A program made the translations under genes and the position numbers. From UBA5239 sp031548025 (GTDB lineage: Bacteria; Verrucomicrobiota; Lentisphaeria; Victivallales; Victivallaceae): a stretch of 64,000 nucleotides of DNA. Below, piece by piece: positions 7,650-15,958 of this stretch. Position 1 is the first letter of the stretch. Every line of letters begins with the position of its first letter. The stretch lies in the NCBI GenBank assembly GCA_031548025.1, contig JAVBRM010000065.1:1-64000 (forward strand), written 5' to 3'. The notes below the pieces were generated by a model. The model ran no database searches, was not told the origin of the DNA, and saw nothing but the letters and a program-made list of their open reading frames with translations.

Positions 7650-9776
7650 ATGGCGGATGAGAAAAATTATACCGTTAATTTTAGCGAAATAGATAACTTG
7701 AATGCTACTGTGTTCCTGTCTAGAAGTTCAGGCTCGGAAGCTCAGGGAATCGAGTATCAGCTTGAAGGCGAACTGCCGGATATGTCGACTCCGGATTTCA
7801 ACGAGAGATTCAAATTCATCTGCTATTTTGCCGCCGGTGGCATGGGGCAGGTGGGCAAAGCCAAAGATATGACCTTTGATCGTGTCGTGGCGGTAAAAAC
7901 CCTGAAGGACAAGCATCGCGACGATCCCAGAGTCGTGAAGGCGTTTATTGAGGAATGCCGTTTGAATGCCCAGTTGGACCACCCTTCGATTGTTCCGGTT
8001 TACTCCATGGGAAAAAGGGACGACGGTGGCTGGGAAGTCATGATGAAGCTGATCAATGGGTCCTCTCTGGGGGTGTTCATTAAAAAGGCCCGCGAGGGCT
8101 ATGGCGATAAAAAAATCAGTTTCCGGCAAGAACAATATGCGTTGTTTTCGCGTTTGGAATATTTCTTGAAAATCTGCGAGGTCATCGACTACTGCCACAG
8201 CCGGAAAATCGTCCATGGCGACTTGAAGCCCGACAATATCATGATGGGGCAATTCGGGGAAGTCTATGTCATGGACTGGGGATGTGCCAGATATATGAAT
8301 TCCACACCGGAACATGTCAGCGGTACCCCGAACTATCTGCCGCCGGAATTCATCAAACACCGCAAGGTTACGGTCCTGATCGACGTCTATGCGTTGGGGA
8401 TGGTTTTGTTCGAGTTGGCGACTCTGCTCAGGAGCAAAAGCAGTACTTCTTCCGTTACTGCCGCCAGCACCAGGCACAATGTTCATGAGCCGGAGATCTG
8501 GCATTTCCAGCCGGGCATGAAAGTCAGTCCCGCTTTGAAGGCGATCATCAACAAGGCGACCAACATCGATCCGGTCGAGCGTTACCAGAGTGTCAATGAG
8601 TTGGCCATGGACGTCCGGCATTTTATTTACAACGAAGAGGTTTCCTCGTATCCGGATAATTGGTTTCGCAGGGGCGTGCGCGTTATGTACAATAACCGGC
8701 TGAAAACGGTTCTGGTCATAGCCTCATGCTTTATTGTCATGGCCGCTCTGCTGTTTTTCAGTTATTACCGTGCCAACCAGGAAAAGCAGGAACTTGATAG
8801 GAGTATGATGCAGAGGGGCAAGCTTCAGGTTTATACGGATGACCTTGCGGTGATGCTCCGCCGAAAAATTTTCCTGGCTCACTCGCAGATTCTGCTGTTT
8901 GCGGACAATCTGGTTGAATTTACCCGGTTCCATAATCCGGATAAAAGCGTAAAGTATTACACTAACGAAGATTACAAAAATCCGGCAACTTCGCCGCCGG
9001 GAATGACTCGTGTCTCTTACTATCCGAATCCAATCAACCTGGAGAATATGGTGAGATTTCCATCTGCCATGCCGCCCCGGGTTGAGTTGATGGATGGCAA
9101 TCAGTTTGTTTATATTTGTCGCAAGGTCATCGGTGCCGAGTTCGATAGCCAGGAAATCAGCAAGGTCGAACAGGGGCAGATTCTTACCGACGCCAATGTG
9201 ATTCAGCGTTTGTTTGTCTGCTGGGAAAACAAAGAAGGCTACAGTTATCCGGGGGCCTACGACAATCCGCGGACCGAGGCCTATTCCATTCGCTGGAACA
9301 GTCCGGACAATTATAGCGATACGAAACGTATTTCCTGGAGCCTGCCCTATCTGGGAAATTCCGGTTTCTACCGGATTATCTGCCGTCATCCGCTGTTTAC
9401 TTACAAAGGGGAATACCTGGGAATGGCCGCCATGGAAATGCGGTTTGAAAAACTGCTGGATCCTTTACTGAAAGCGCGTGCCAAAGATCCGGCTCACAAA
9501 TTCTATTTCATCAATGAACGCGGCAGGCTGGTTGTGTATATTACCGCTACAGAAGTCATGTTGCCGGATTCTGACGGCAATTTCCCGGACGGGGTAAAAG
9601 CCTCCGATATCCTGGCTGCTTCCGACCGGCTTAATGCCAATAACTTTCAGCAATTCGTAACCAAAGTCGGCGACCGGAATCATTTCGTCTCCGGTGCCAA
9701 AATCGATATCATCGAAAGCACTCTGGTTCTGGCCATGGATGCTGTTGAGATGAAGCATCATCAGCACAACGATTGA
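7650..9776 (+). CDS. membrane Ser/Thr protein kinase with periplasmic sensor domain
   Basis: 708 residues from ATG 7650; ATGs at 7578 and 7614 are also in frame, but none has a convincing ribosome binding site. The N-terminal Hanks-type kinase domain spans about residues 50-330: glycine loop AAGGMGQV (about 62-69), VAVK lysine (about 83), catalytic loop HGDLKPDN (189-196), metal motif DWG (209-211) instead of DFG, and GTPNYLPPE in the activation segment. One transmembrane helix (about 353-373) is followed by an extracytoplasmic domain of about 330 residues, probably a dCache/PAS-like sensor. HGD in place of HRD makes it a non-RD kinase. It is convergent with trmB. Confidence 0.88.
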   Translation: MADEKNYTVNFSEIDNLNATVFLSRSSGSEAQGIEYQLEGELPDMSTPDFNERFKFICYFAAGGMGQVGKAKDMTFDRVVAVKTLKDKHRDDPRVVKAFIEECRLNAQLDHPSIVPVYSMGKRDDGGWEVMMKLINGSSLGVFIKKAREGYGDKKISFRQEQYALFSRLEYFLKICEVIDYCHSRKIVHGDLKPDNIMMGQFGEVYVMDWGCARYMNSTPEHVSGTPNYLPPEFIKHRKVTVLIDVYALGMVLFELATLLRSKSSTSSVTAASTRHNVHEPEIWHFQPGMKVSPALKAIINKATNIDPVERYQSVNELAMDVRHFIYNEEVSSYPDNWFRRGVRVMYNNRLKTVLVIASCFIVMAALLFFSYYRANQEKQELDRSMMQRGKLQVYTDDLAVMLRRKIFLAHSQILLFADNLVEFTRFHNPDKSVKYYTNEDYKNPATSPPGMTRVSYYPNPINLENMVRFPSAMPPRVELMDGNQFVYICRKVIGAEFDSQEISKVEQGQILTDANVIQRLFVCWENKEGYSYPGAYDNPRTEAYSIRWNSPDNYSDTKRISWSLPYLGNSGFYRIICRHPLFTYKGEYLGMAAMEMRFEKLLDPLLKARAKDPAHKFYFINERGRLVVYITATEVMLPDSDGNFPDGVKASDILAASDRLNANNFQQFVTKVGDRNHFVSGAKIDIIESTLVLAMDAVEMKHHQHND

Positions 9777-9782
9777 TTCAAA

Positions 9783-10400
9783 TCAGTGTCCTTCGCCTTG
9801 TACGCGGTAGGGCTGTTTGACCCAAAGACGGTGCGTAACCGTTTTGCCCTTGGCGAGCCAGCGCCGTTCAAAATCGGTCTTGATTCCTTCCAATTCGGCC
9901 AGTCTGGCATCGTCCCGCTTAAAAATGCCGGAGCCATCCAGCAGCCGGGTGACGATTTCCAGGTAAGGTTGGTCGTCGGAGGAAAAATGAAACTCGCCAT
10001 TGTCTTTCAACAGCCGGTGGAGTTGGCCGACGAACTCGGACGAGATCAGCCGGTGATGGCGGTGACGGTCCTTGGGCCAGGGGTCGGGACAGAGGATATG
10101 AATCCGGTCCAGCGAGTTGTGCGGCAGCAGGGCCCCCACCAGCAGTCGCGCTTCGGCCCGGACGGGCCGCATGTTTTCAAGCCGGCCTTGCCGGGCGCGG
10201 TTATCGCAGCGGCGGATTCTGCCCATCATGATATCCGCGGCCAGGAAAATCCGGTCGGGAAAGCGAATTGCGGCTTCCTGGGAAAAACGCCCGTTGCCGC
10301 AGCCAAGGTCCAGTTCGATTTTTCGGCCTTGCGGCAGTTCCAGCAGACGGTAAACATCGTCCAGCACAAGCAGTGCATCAGTTTCTTTATGACAATCCAT
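9783..10400 (-). CDS. trmB: tRNA (guanine-46-N7)-methyltransferase TrmB
   Basis: 205-residue SAM-dependent enzyme that makes m7G46 in the tRNA variable loop. It has the SAM-binding motif ELDLGCGNGRF, the family-specific PDPWPKDRHRHHRL segment with the catalytic aspartate, and the C-terminal TDFERRWLAKG motif. Length is normal for the family. The gene ends six bases from the kinase stop (convergent) and is divergent from the phosphatase gene at 10486. Confidence 0.95.
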   Translation of the reverse strand: MDCHKETDALLVLDDVYRLLELPQGRKIELDLGCGNGRFSQEAAIRFPDRIFLAADIMMGRIRRCDNRARQGRLENMRPVRAEARLLVGALLPHNSLDRIHILCPDPWPKDRHRHHRLISSEFVGQLHRLLKDNGEFHFSSDDQPYLEIVTRLLDGSGIFKRDDARLAELEGIKTDFERRWLAKGKTVTHRLWVKQPYRVQGEGH

Positions 10401-10485
10401 ACAAAAATAATCGTTTCCTGTTTTAAAATTACGTAAAAAATGCTATATTAAAATATCGTTGAATTATCCAATGTGCAATGTCATT

Positions 10486-10905
10486 ATGAAAAAAGTATTG
10501 TTTATATGTACCGGTAACACCTGCCGCAGCCCAATGTGCGAAGCTTATTTCAAAACTTTGGGCGCCGGCGTGACGGCGGCTTCGGCGGGGATTCATGCCT
10601 ATGACGGCGATGTCTCCTCCGAGCAGTCGCGCGAGGTCGCGGCCGAATTCGGTGGCGATCTGGCCGGATTTCGCAGCCGGCGCTTAACCCGGGCCATGCT
10701 TGCGGAAGCGGACCGGATTGTTACGATGGGCAGTGGGCATCGCGAGGCGGTTCTCAGAATAATGCCGGAAGCCGTGGAAAAAACGGTTTTGCTGTTGGGT
10801 AATCGCGATGTCGCGGATCCCTTTGGGGGATCGCTGTCGGTTTACCGGCGGTGTTTCGAGGAAATGAAGCCCGCCCTTGATGAGCTATATAAATCATTAA
10901 CATAA
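10486..10905 (+). CDS. low-molecular-weight phosphatase, YwlE-type (possible protein-arginine phosphatase)
   Basis: 139 residues with the low-molecular-weight phosphatase loop CTGNTCRS at residues 8-15 (nucleophile Cys8, Arg14) and the general-acid loop DPFGGS near the C-terminus. The Thr in GNTCRS corresponds to Thr11 of Bacillus YwlE, the residue that favours phospho-arginine, whereas tyrosine phosphatases usually have Ile there. The order phosphatase-rpiB-glyA also matches the Bacillus ywlE-ywlF-glyA neighbourhood. The ATG at 10486 gives the normal start MKKVLFICTGN; upstream TTG and ATG options add residues not seen in the family. Arginine specificity is inferred. Confidence 0.82.
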   Translation: MKKVLFICTGNTCRSPMCEAYFKTLGAGVTAASAGIHAYDGDVSSEQSREVAAEFGGDLAGFRSRRLTRAMLAEADRIVTMGSGHREAVLRIMPEAVEKTVLLLGNRDVADPFGGSLSVYRRCFEEMKPALDELYKSLT

Positions 10906-10920
10906 AAAAGGATGCAGAGA

Positions 10921-12633
10921 ATGATCAAAGACTGGTTCGGCAAAAAACTGAAAATGGCCATAGCCGCCGATCACGGCGGTTTCGAAATGAAAAAAGAATT
11001 GATTCCGTTGTTGGCAGCCAAAGGCATTGAGGTTCAGGATATGGGCCCCCATACTTTCGATCCGGCCGATGACTACCCGGATTTCGGGGTCGAAGCCGCC
11101 AAGGCGGTATACCTGGGCCAGGCTGATTGCGCGATTCTGCTGTGCCGCAGCGGCGTGGGAATGTCGATCGGCGCGAACCGGTTCCACAACGTGCGTGCTG
11201 CGATTCCCTTCACCCCCGAAGCCGCGAAAAAGAGCCGCGAACACAATTGCTCCAACGTTTTGGTAATTGGCGGCGACTGCATGAACTGTGCTCAGGCCAT
11301 GCCGATTATCGATGCCTGGCTGGCGACTCCCTACAGCAACGATCCGCGCCACACCCGGCGTCTGGAAAAACTGGAAGTTCTCAGCTATGATGATATCGCC
11401 GCGGTGCGCCACGCCGACCCGCAGATCGCCGAATGGATCGACGAAGAAGCCGTTCGCCAGGACGAAGGCATTGAGCTGATTGCCTCGGAAAACTACGCCA
11501 GTTGCGCCATCCGGTCCGCTCAGGGCTCGGTTCTGACCAACAAATATGCCGAAGGCTATCCCGGCAAGCGCTATTACAACGGCTGTGAATTTGTCGACAA
11601 GGTCGAAGCTCTGGCGATCGAACGCGCCTGCAAGCTTTTCGGCGCGGAAGCCGCCAACGTCCAGCCGCACTCCGGCAGCTCTGCCAACCAGGCGGTCTAC
11701 TTTGCCCTGCTGAGCCCCGGCGACACCGTTTTGGCGATGAGCCTGGATCACGGCGGCCACCTGACTCACGGCCATCCGCTGAACTTCAGCGGCATGCTGT
11801 TCAATATTATCCCCTACGGTGTCAAACAGGATACCGAAGTGATTGATTATGAAGAAGTCAAGGAATTGGCGCTTCAGCACCGCCCGAAAATGATTCTGGT
11901 CGGCGCCAGCGCTTATCCGCGGACGCTCGATTTCAAGCGTTTCCGCGAGATTGCCGATGAAGTCGGCGCTTGTCTTTTCGTCGATATGGCGCACATCGCC
12001 GGTCTGGTGGCGGCCGGATTGCATCCGAGCCCGGTTCCCTATGCCGACGTGGTCACCACCACCACTCACAAGACCTTGCGCGGACCTCGTTCCGGCCTGA
12101 TTCTCTGCCGTGAACAGTACATCAAACCGATCAATTCACGGGTATTCCCCGGCCTGCAGGGCGGACCGCTCGAGCACGTGATTGCCGCCAAGGCCATCTG
12201 TTTCGCCGAAGCCATGGAAGACTCCTTCAAGGAATACCAGGCCCAGGTCTGCAAAAACGCCAAAGTTCTGGCCGAAGAAATGATCAAGCACGGTTTCCGG
12301 ATTGTCTCCGGCGGTACCGACAACCATCTGATGCTGGTTGACCTCCGTCCGAAGAACGTCACCGGCAAAGTCGTGGCCAACGGTCTTGACAAGGCCATGA
12401 TCACCGTCAACAAGAACATGATCCCGTTCGACCCGGAAAAACCCTTCGTCACCAGCGGTATTCGTATCGGTACCCCGGCGGTGACCACCCGCGGCATGAA
12501 GGAAGCGGAAATGGTGAAGATTGCCGATTTCATCAATCGTGCGGTTGCCGTGATCGAAGATGAAGAAGCCTTGAAAGCGATTGGCGAGGAAGTCAAAGCA
12601 TTTACCAAAAACTTCCCCCTTCCGCATTTTTAA
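10921..12633 (+). CDS. glyA: fusion of ribose-5-phosphate isomerase B and serine hydroxymethyltransferase
   Basis: A 570-residue two-domain protein. Residues about 10-150 are RpiB-like (AIAADHGGFEMK, catalytic cysteine in LLCRSGVGMSIGAN at Cys75, His108 in EHNCSNVL). Residues about 155-570 are a complete serine hydroxymethyltransferase, starting at ADPQIAEWIDEE with GIELIASENY, QPHSGSSAN and the PLP lysine in TTTHKTLRGPR (about Lys384). SHMT makes glycine and methylene-THF from serine; RpiB interconverts ribose-5-P and ribulose-5-P. The ATG at 10921 has AAGG nine bases upstream; ATG 10912 touches that motif. In other bacteria rpiB and glyA are separate neighbours, so this is a gene fusion. 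The RpiB loop reads CRSG rather than the usual CGTG. Confidence 0.92.
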   Translation: MIKDWFGKKLKMAIAADHGGFEMKKELIPLLAAKGIEVQDMGPHTFDPADDYPDFGVEAAKAVYLGQADCAILLCRSGVGMSIGANRFHNVRAAIPFTPEAAKKSREHNCSNVLVIGGDCMNCAQAMPIIDAWLATPYSNDPRHTRRLEKLEVLSYDDIAAVRHADPQIAEWIDEEAVRQDEGIELIASENYASCAIRSAQGSVLTNKYAEGYPGKRYYNGCEFVDKVEALAIERACKLFGAEAANVQPHSGSSANQAVYFALLSPGDTVLAMSLDHGGHLTHGHPLNFSGMLFNIIPYGVKQDTEVIDYEEVKELALQHRPKMILVGASAYPRTLDFKRFREIADEVGACLFVDMAHIAGLVAAGLHPSPVPYADVVTTTTHKTLRGPRSGLILCREQYIKPINSRVFPGLQGGPLEHVIAAKAICFAEAMEDSFKEYQAQVCKNAKVLAEEMIKHGFRIVSGGTDNHLMLVDLRPKNVTGKVVANGLDKAMITVNKNMIPFDPEKPFVTSGIRIGTPAVTTRGMKEAEMVKIADFINRAVAVIEDEEALKAIGEEVKAFTKNFPLPHF

Positions 12634-12653
12634 TTCCCAGGAGTGATAGAAAA

Positions 12654-13907
12654 ATGATTGATATAAAGTTAGTCCGCGAAAACCCGGAAATGATAAAAGC
12701 CAATTGCTTGAGACGCGGCTGTACGAATGTGAATATCGACCAACTGGTGGCGGACGACGCCGCTTGGCGTCAGGCGGTCCAGAAGACCGAAAGCCTCCGC
12801 GCCGAGCGCAACCGCCTGAGCAAAGAGTGCAAGGACAACCCGGAAGCCCGCGAACAGGTCAAGAACCTGAAAGTCGAAATGGAAGCTCTGGAAATCCAGA
12901 CCGCTGAACTGGCCAAGAAGGTCGATGAACAAGTAAGCTGGCTTCCCAATCTGTTGGCCGCCGATGTGCCGGACGGCAAGGATGACGCGGATAATTTCGA
13001 ACTCCGCAAGGAAGGCGTGATCCCGACATTTGATTTCAAGCCCCGCGATCATCAGGAACTCGGCGAATTGCTCGATATTATCGACACCGCCCGCGGCGCC
13101 AAAGTTGCCCAGGCCGGATTCTATTTCTGGAAAGGGAAGGGCGCCATGCTCTGCCAGGCCCTGTTCTTCTGGACCCAGCAGGAGTTGGTCAAGCGCGGTT
13201 TCACGCTCTTCATGTCGCCTTGCGCGGCGAAGGCCAAAACCCTGTTCGGTACCGGCTACCTGCCGTTTTTCGCCGACCAGACTTATCAGCTGCAAGATGA
13301 AGACCTGGCCCTGATCGGTACTTCCGAGCAGACGCTGGTCGGTTATCATGCGGACGAAACTCTCGACGGCGACAGTCTGCCGTTTTGTTACACCGCCTAT
13401 ACGCCGTGTTTCCGGACCGAGTCCGGCAGCTACGGCAAGGCGTCGCGCGGCATTTTCCGGGTGCATCAGTTCAATAAGGTCGAACAGATCGTATTCTGCC
13501 GCCCCGAAGATTCGCCGAAATTCCATGATTTCTGCCTGGAAAATGAAGAATACCTGCTGAAACAACTGGGCATTCCGTATCATGTCGTCAACGTTTGTGT
13601 GGGCGATATGGGCGCTCCGGGTTACAAGAAGTACGATATCGAAGCCTGGTTCGCCGGATTCGGCGGTTACCGGGAAGTTACTTCCAATACCAACCTGACT
13701 GATTTCCAGAGCCGCCGCTTGAATATCAAGTACAAGAGTAAAGACGGTGCGCGTGATTTTGTCCATACCATCAGCGCCACCGCCATGACCGAACGCGCGG
13801 CAATTGCCATTATCGAAAACAACCAGCAGGCCGACGGTACGGTGATCGTGCCGGAAGTCCTGCGTCCCTTCACCGGTTTTGACAAAATAGAGCCCGCAGG
13901 GAAATGA
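12654..13907 (+). CDS. serS: seryl-tRNA synthetase
   Basis: 417-residue class II synthetase. The N-terminal long antiparallel coiled coil (about residues 25-105) binds tRNA-Ser. The catalytic core has motif 2 (PCFRTESGSYGKASRGIFRVHQF) and motif 3 (TAMTERAAIAIIEN). AGGAG lies at suitable distance from the ATG, 20 bases after the RpiB-GlyA stop. Placing serS after a serine-consuming enzyme groups two serine functions in one transcription unit. The 3' end overlaps the next gene by four bases (ATGA). Confidence 0.96.
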   Translation: MIDIKLVRENPEMIKANCLRRGCTNVNIDQLVADDAAWRQAVQKTESLRAERNRLSKECKDNPEAREQVKNLKVEMEALEIQTAELAKKVDEQVSWLPNLLAADVPDGKDDADNFELRKEGVIPTFDFKPRDHQELGELLDIIDTARGAKVAQAGFYFWKGKGAMLCQALFFWTQQELVKRGFTLFMSPCAAKAKTLFGTGYLPFFADQTYQLQDEDLALIGTSEQTLVGYHADETLDGDSLPFCYTAYTPCFRTESGSYGKASRGIFRVHQFNKVEQIVFCRPEDSPKFHDFCLENEEYLLKQLGIPYHVVNVCVGDMGAPGYKKYDIEAWFAGFGGYREVTSNTNLTDFQSRRLNIKYKSKDGARDFVHTISATAMTERAAIAIIENNQQADGTVIVPEVLRPFTGFDKIEPAGK

Positions 13908-14530
13908 ATAAAGAACTCAACATCTGGTTCCACACGGGAATGATTATAGCCGCAGCCATGTTTTTGCCTGGCTGCGGCGATAAGTCCGCCCCGGTGAAAC
14001 CGATGGATGATGACCGTACCCAGGCGGTGGACAAGGTAAGGGGCGAGCGCCAGGTTCTCGCCCGTTATCAGGGATTGGCCCGCGGACAGTATAATTTGAA
14101 TGATTATCTTCTGCTGCTGCACGAGTCCGAATGGCGTGAAACCGCCGGAACGAAAAAAGCTGAGGCCAGAAAAAAATTGCAGGAAAAAGGCAATGCCGAA
14201 ATCAAAAAACGGCAAGACGATTTCAAGCGGCTGCAGGAGGACCACCGCAACAGCCGAACGCTGGATACTTCGACGCGTCTGAAAAATACGGCGTCGGAAA
14301 ATTTGAATCTGGGATTGCGGATCGCTTCGGCGGCGGTTCAGCGTCAGGACCTCTCCTTGAAAAACCGGGAAATGAAGTTCAATATGGAAAAAGAAAAAAT
14401 GGACCCGGAAAAGCGCAATACCGAAGAGGAAACGATAAAAAAAGCCCGCGAGGCTTGCAATAAACGGAAAGCCGATATAAATTTTGTTTATGACAAACGG
14501 GACGCGGTAATCGCGTTGGCCACGAAGTGA
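13904..14530 (+). CDS. predicted lipoprotein with coiled-coil region
   Basis: 208 residues. The N-terminus has a hydrophobic stretch ending in the lipobox-like FLPGC, so Cys25 is the likely lipidation site. The rest is highly charged and helical (KKAEARKKLQEKG, KKRQDDFKRLQEDH), typical of coiled coil. No family is recognised. It overlaps serS by four bases and is therefore translationally coupled, and it is followed by two more secreted helical proteins with a similar C-terminal pattern (K-R-x...DK/GR). Confidence 0.6.
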   Translation: MNKELNIWFHTGMIIAAAMFLPGCGDKSAPVKPMDDDRTQAVDKVRGERQVLARYQGLARGQYNLNDYLLLLHESEWRETAGTKKAEARKKLQEKGNAEIKKRQDDFKRLQEDHRNSRTLDTSTRLKNTASENLNLGLRIASAAVQRQDLSLKNREMKFNMEKEKMDPEKRNTEEETIKKAREACNKRKADINFVYDKRDAVIALATK

Positions 14531-14557
14531 AATAGAAATTAGTTGGAGGTAGCAAAA

Positions 14558-15253
14558 ATGAAGATGATGGGTTTAATGGGATTGGCGGCGGCATTTATGT
14601 TTATGTCGGCAAGCGACAGCTATGCGCAAGCCAAGAAACCTGCTTCGGGAGCGCCACCGCGTTTTGATATCCAGAAAGATGCTCCCAATATCGAGGCCGG
14701 CAAGGTCGCGGTCCTGGTCAATGCCAAGGAATACGAGCGCGTCATGTATGGCAAGGAACTCAATGAGATCAACAAAAGAATCAAGGAAATAACCCCCAAG
14801 GAAGGCGCTCAAGCCAGTGAAGAGGTTAAGGAAGAGTTGACCCAGTTGAAAGCCAAGCTCGATGAAATCGCCGCCAAAGCCGCCGCCGAAGTCGGTGGAC
14901 GGGATGAAGACGTGAATAAGTTGCTGGACGAATACCGGAAAAACCCCAGCAATTTCAGAGTTCTGCAGCAGATCAAAAAAGTCGCTACCGACAATATCAA
15001 TTTCGTTATTCAGTTTGAAGACCAGGTTTTGGTCGGCTTGAAAGGAAATGTTGACCGTCAGCGGGCGGCTTTTACCAAAAATAAAGATAAATGGGATGTT
15101 TCCCGGCGTGACAAAGCCCTGGCCGGCATTGAGAAGGCCGGCGCCGAGTATACCAATCGTTCAACCAAGCGTAACTTGATTTATGACGGACGCTACCGTT
15201 TCGTTAATGCAGTGGTTGAAGGTGCTAAAAAACCATCAGTTGCTCAAAAATAA
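14558..15253 (+). CDS. secreted helical protein of unknown function
   Basis: 231 residues from ATG 14558, which has GGAGG at the right distance; the longer TTG-started frame is unlikely. A signal peptide (MKMMGLMGLAAAFMFMSA) ends near SYAQA. The mature protein is charged and helical, beginning with KVAVLVNAKEYERVMYGKEL. A related stretch opens the next gene product (MIDLNEYEEFVYWAEI), so the two look like paralogues. It has no recognised domain and probably acts in the periplasm or outer envelope. Confidence 0.6.
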   Translation: MKMMGLMGLAAAFMFMSASDSYAQAKKPASGAPPRFDIQKDAPNIEAGKVAVLVNAKEYERVMYGKELNEINKRIKEITPKEGAQASEEVKEELTQLKAKLDEIAAKAAAEVGGRDEDVNKLLDEYRKNPSNFRVLQQIKKVATDNINFVIQFEDQVLVGLKGNVDRQRAAFTKNKDKWDVSRRDKALAGIEKAGAEYTNRSTKRNLIYDGRYRFVNAVVEGAKKPSVAQK

Positions 15254-15271
15254 ATATTACGGAGATAATGA

Positions 15272-15934
15272 ATGAAAAAAGTTTTGCTGGTCTTGTTTTT
15301 GTGTGGAGTTTTTGGCGTTTATGCGCAGCACCCCACTGCCAATAATAAGTTATATGTCGCTCCAAACAGTGATAAATACAAGATACTCAGTGTTATGATC
15401 GACCTCAATGAATATGAAGAGTTCGTCTATTGGGCAGAGATCGACAAAGTCAAGGCCAAGCTGTTGGTGCTCAAAGAAAAATTTTATGAAGACAAGGAAA
15501 AAGCCGATGCCGCGCGGGATGAATTGGTGAAAGAGCGGATCGAAATTCGCCGGAAAGCCGAGTTCGCGATCAACAGCCGGGACAATGCCGCCAGAGACCG
15601 GGCACACGATTATATTACCGCTCCCGGAGTCCGGATTTATAAGAACTTCCGTGAACAGATTATCTCAAATATTGAGTTTGCCCTTGATTATGAGAATAAA
15701 GTCATCAACAAATTGGTCAAGGACACAAATTGGTACGAGAAGCAATTGCGGGACAACTCCAAGCTCACCCTTGAAGGCATCGCCAATTGCCGCGAAAATA
15801 TCGCCAAGCGCCAGGACGAATTGAAGAAACGGTATGCCAGATGCCGCAAATGGCAGGAAATCAAATCCGACATCAACAACAAAATGCCCGTTCTCGCGCA
15901 GGCCATCACCGATTCGATGTCCGCCACTGAATAA
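15272..15934 (+). CDS. secreted helical protein, paralogue of the preceding gene
   Basis: 220 residues with a signal peptide ending in VYAQ. The mature part is helical and charged, with MIDLNEYEEFVYWAEIDKVKAK matching by eye the NAKEYERVMYGKELNEINKR region of the upstream product. GGAG lies eight bases before the ATG. It is the last of three consecutive secreted coiled-coil proteins after serS; the shared organisation suggests a jointly expressed envelope complex. Function unknown. Confidence 0.58.
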   Translation: MKKVLLVLFLCGVFGVYAQHPTANNKLYVAPNSDKYKILSVMIDLNEYEEFVYWAEIDKVKAKLLVLKEKFYEDKEKADAARDELVKERIEIRRKAEFAINSRDNAARDRAHDYITAPGVRIYKNFREQIISNIEFALDYENKVINKLVKDTNWYEKQLRDNSKLTLEGIANCRENIAKRQDELKKRYARCRKWQEIKSDINNKMPVLAQAITDSMSATE

Positions 15935-15958
15935 CTGGGTAGTAGCCCCGGGCTGCCG

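Noticed and set aside
10897..12069. A 390-codon minus-strand frame opposite the RpiB-GlyA fusion
   Set aside because: It is a shadow of a strongly biased coding region; the fusion protein has complete motifs in the other direction.
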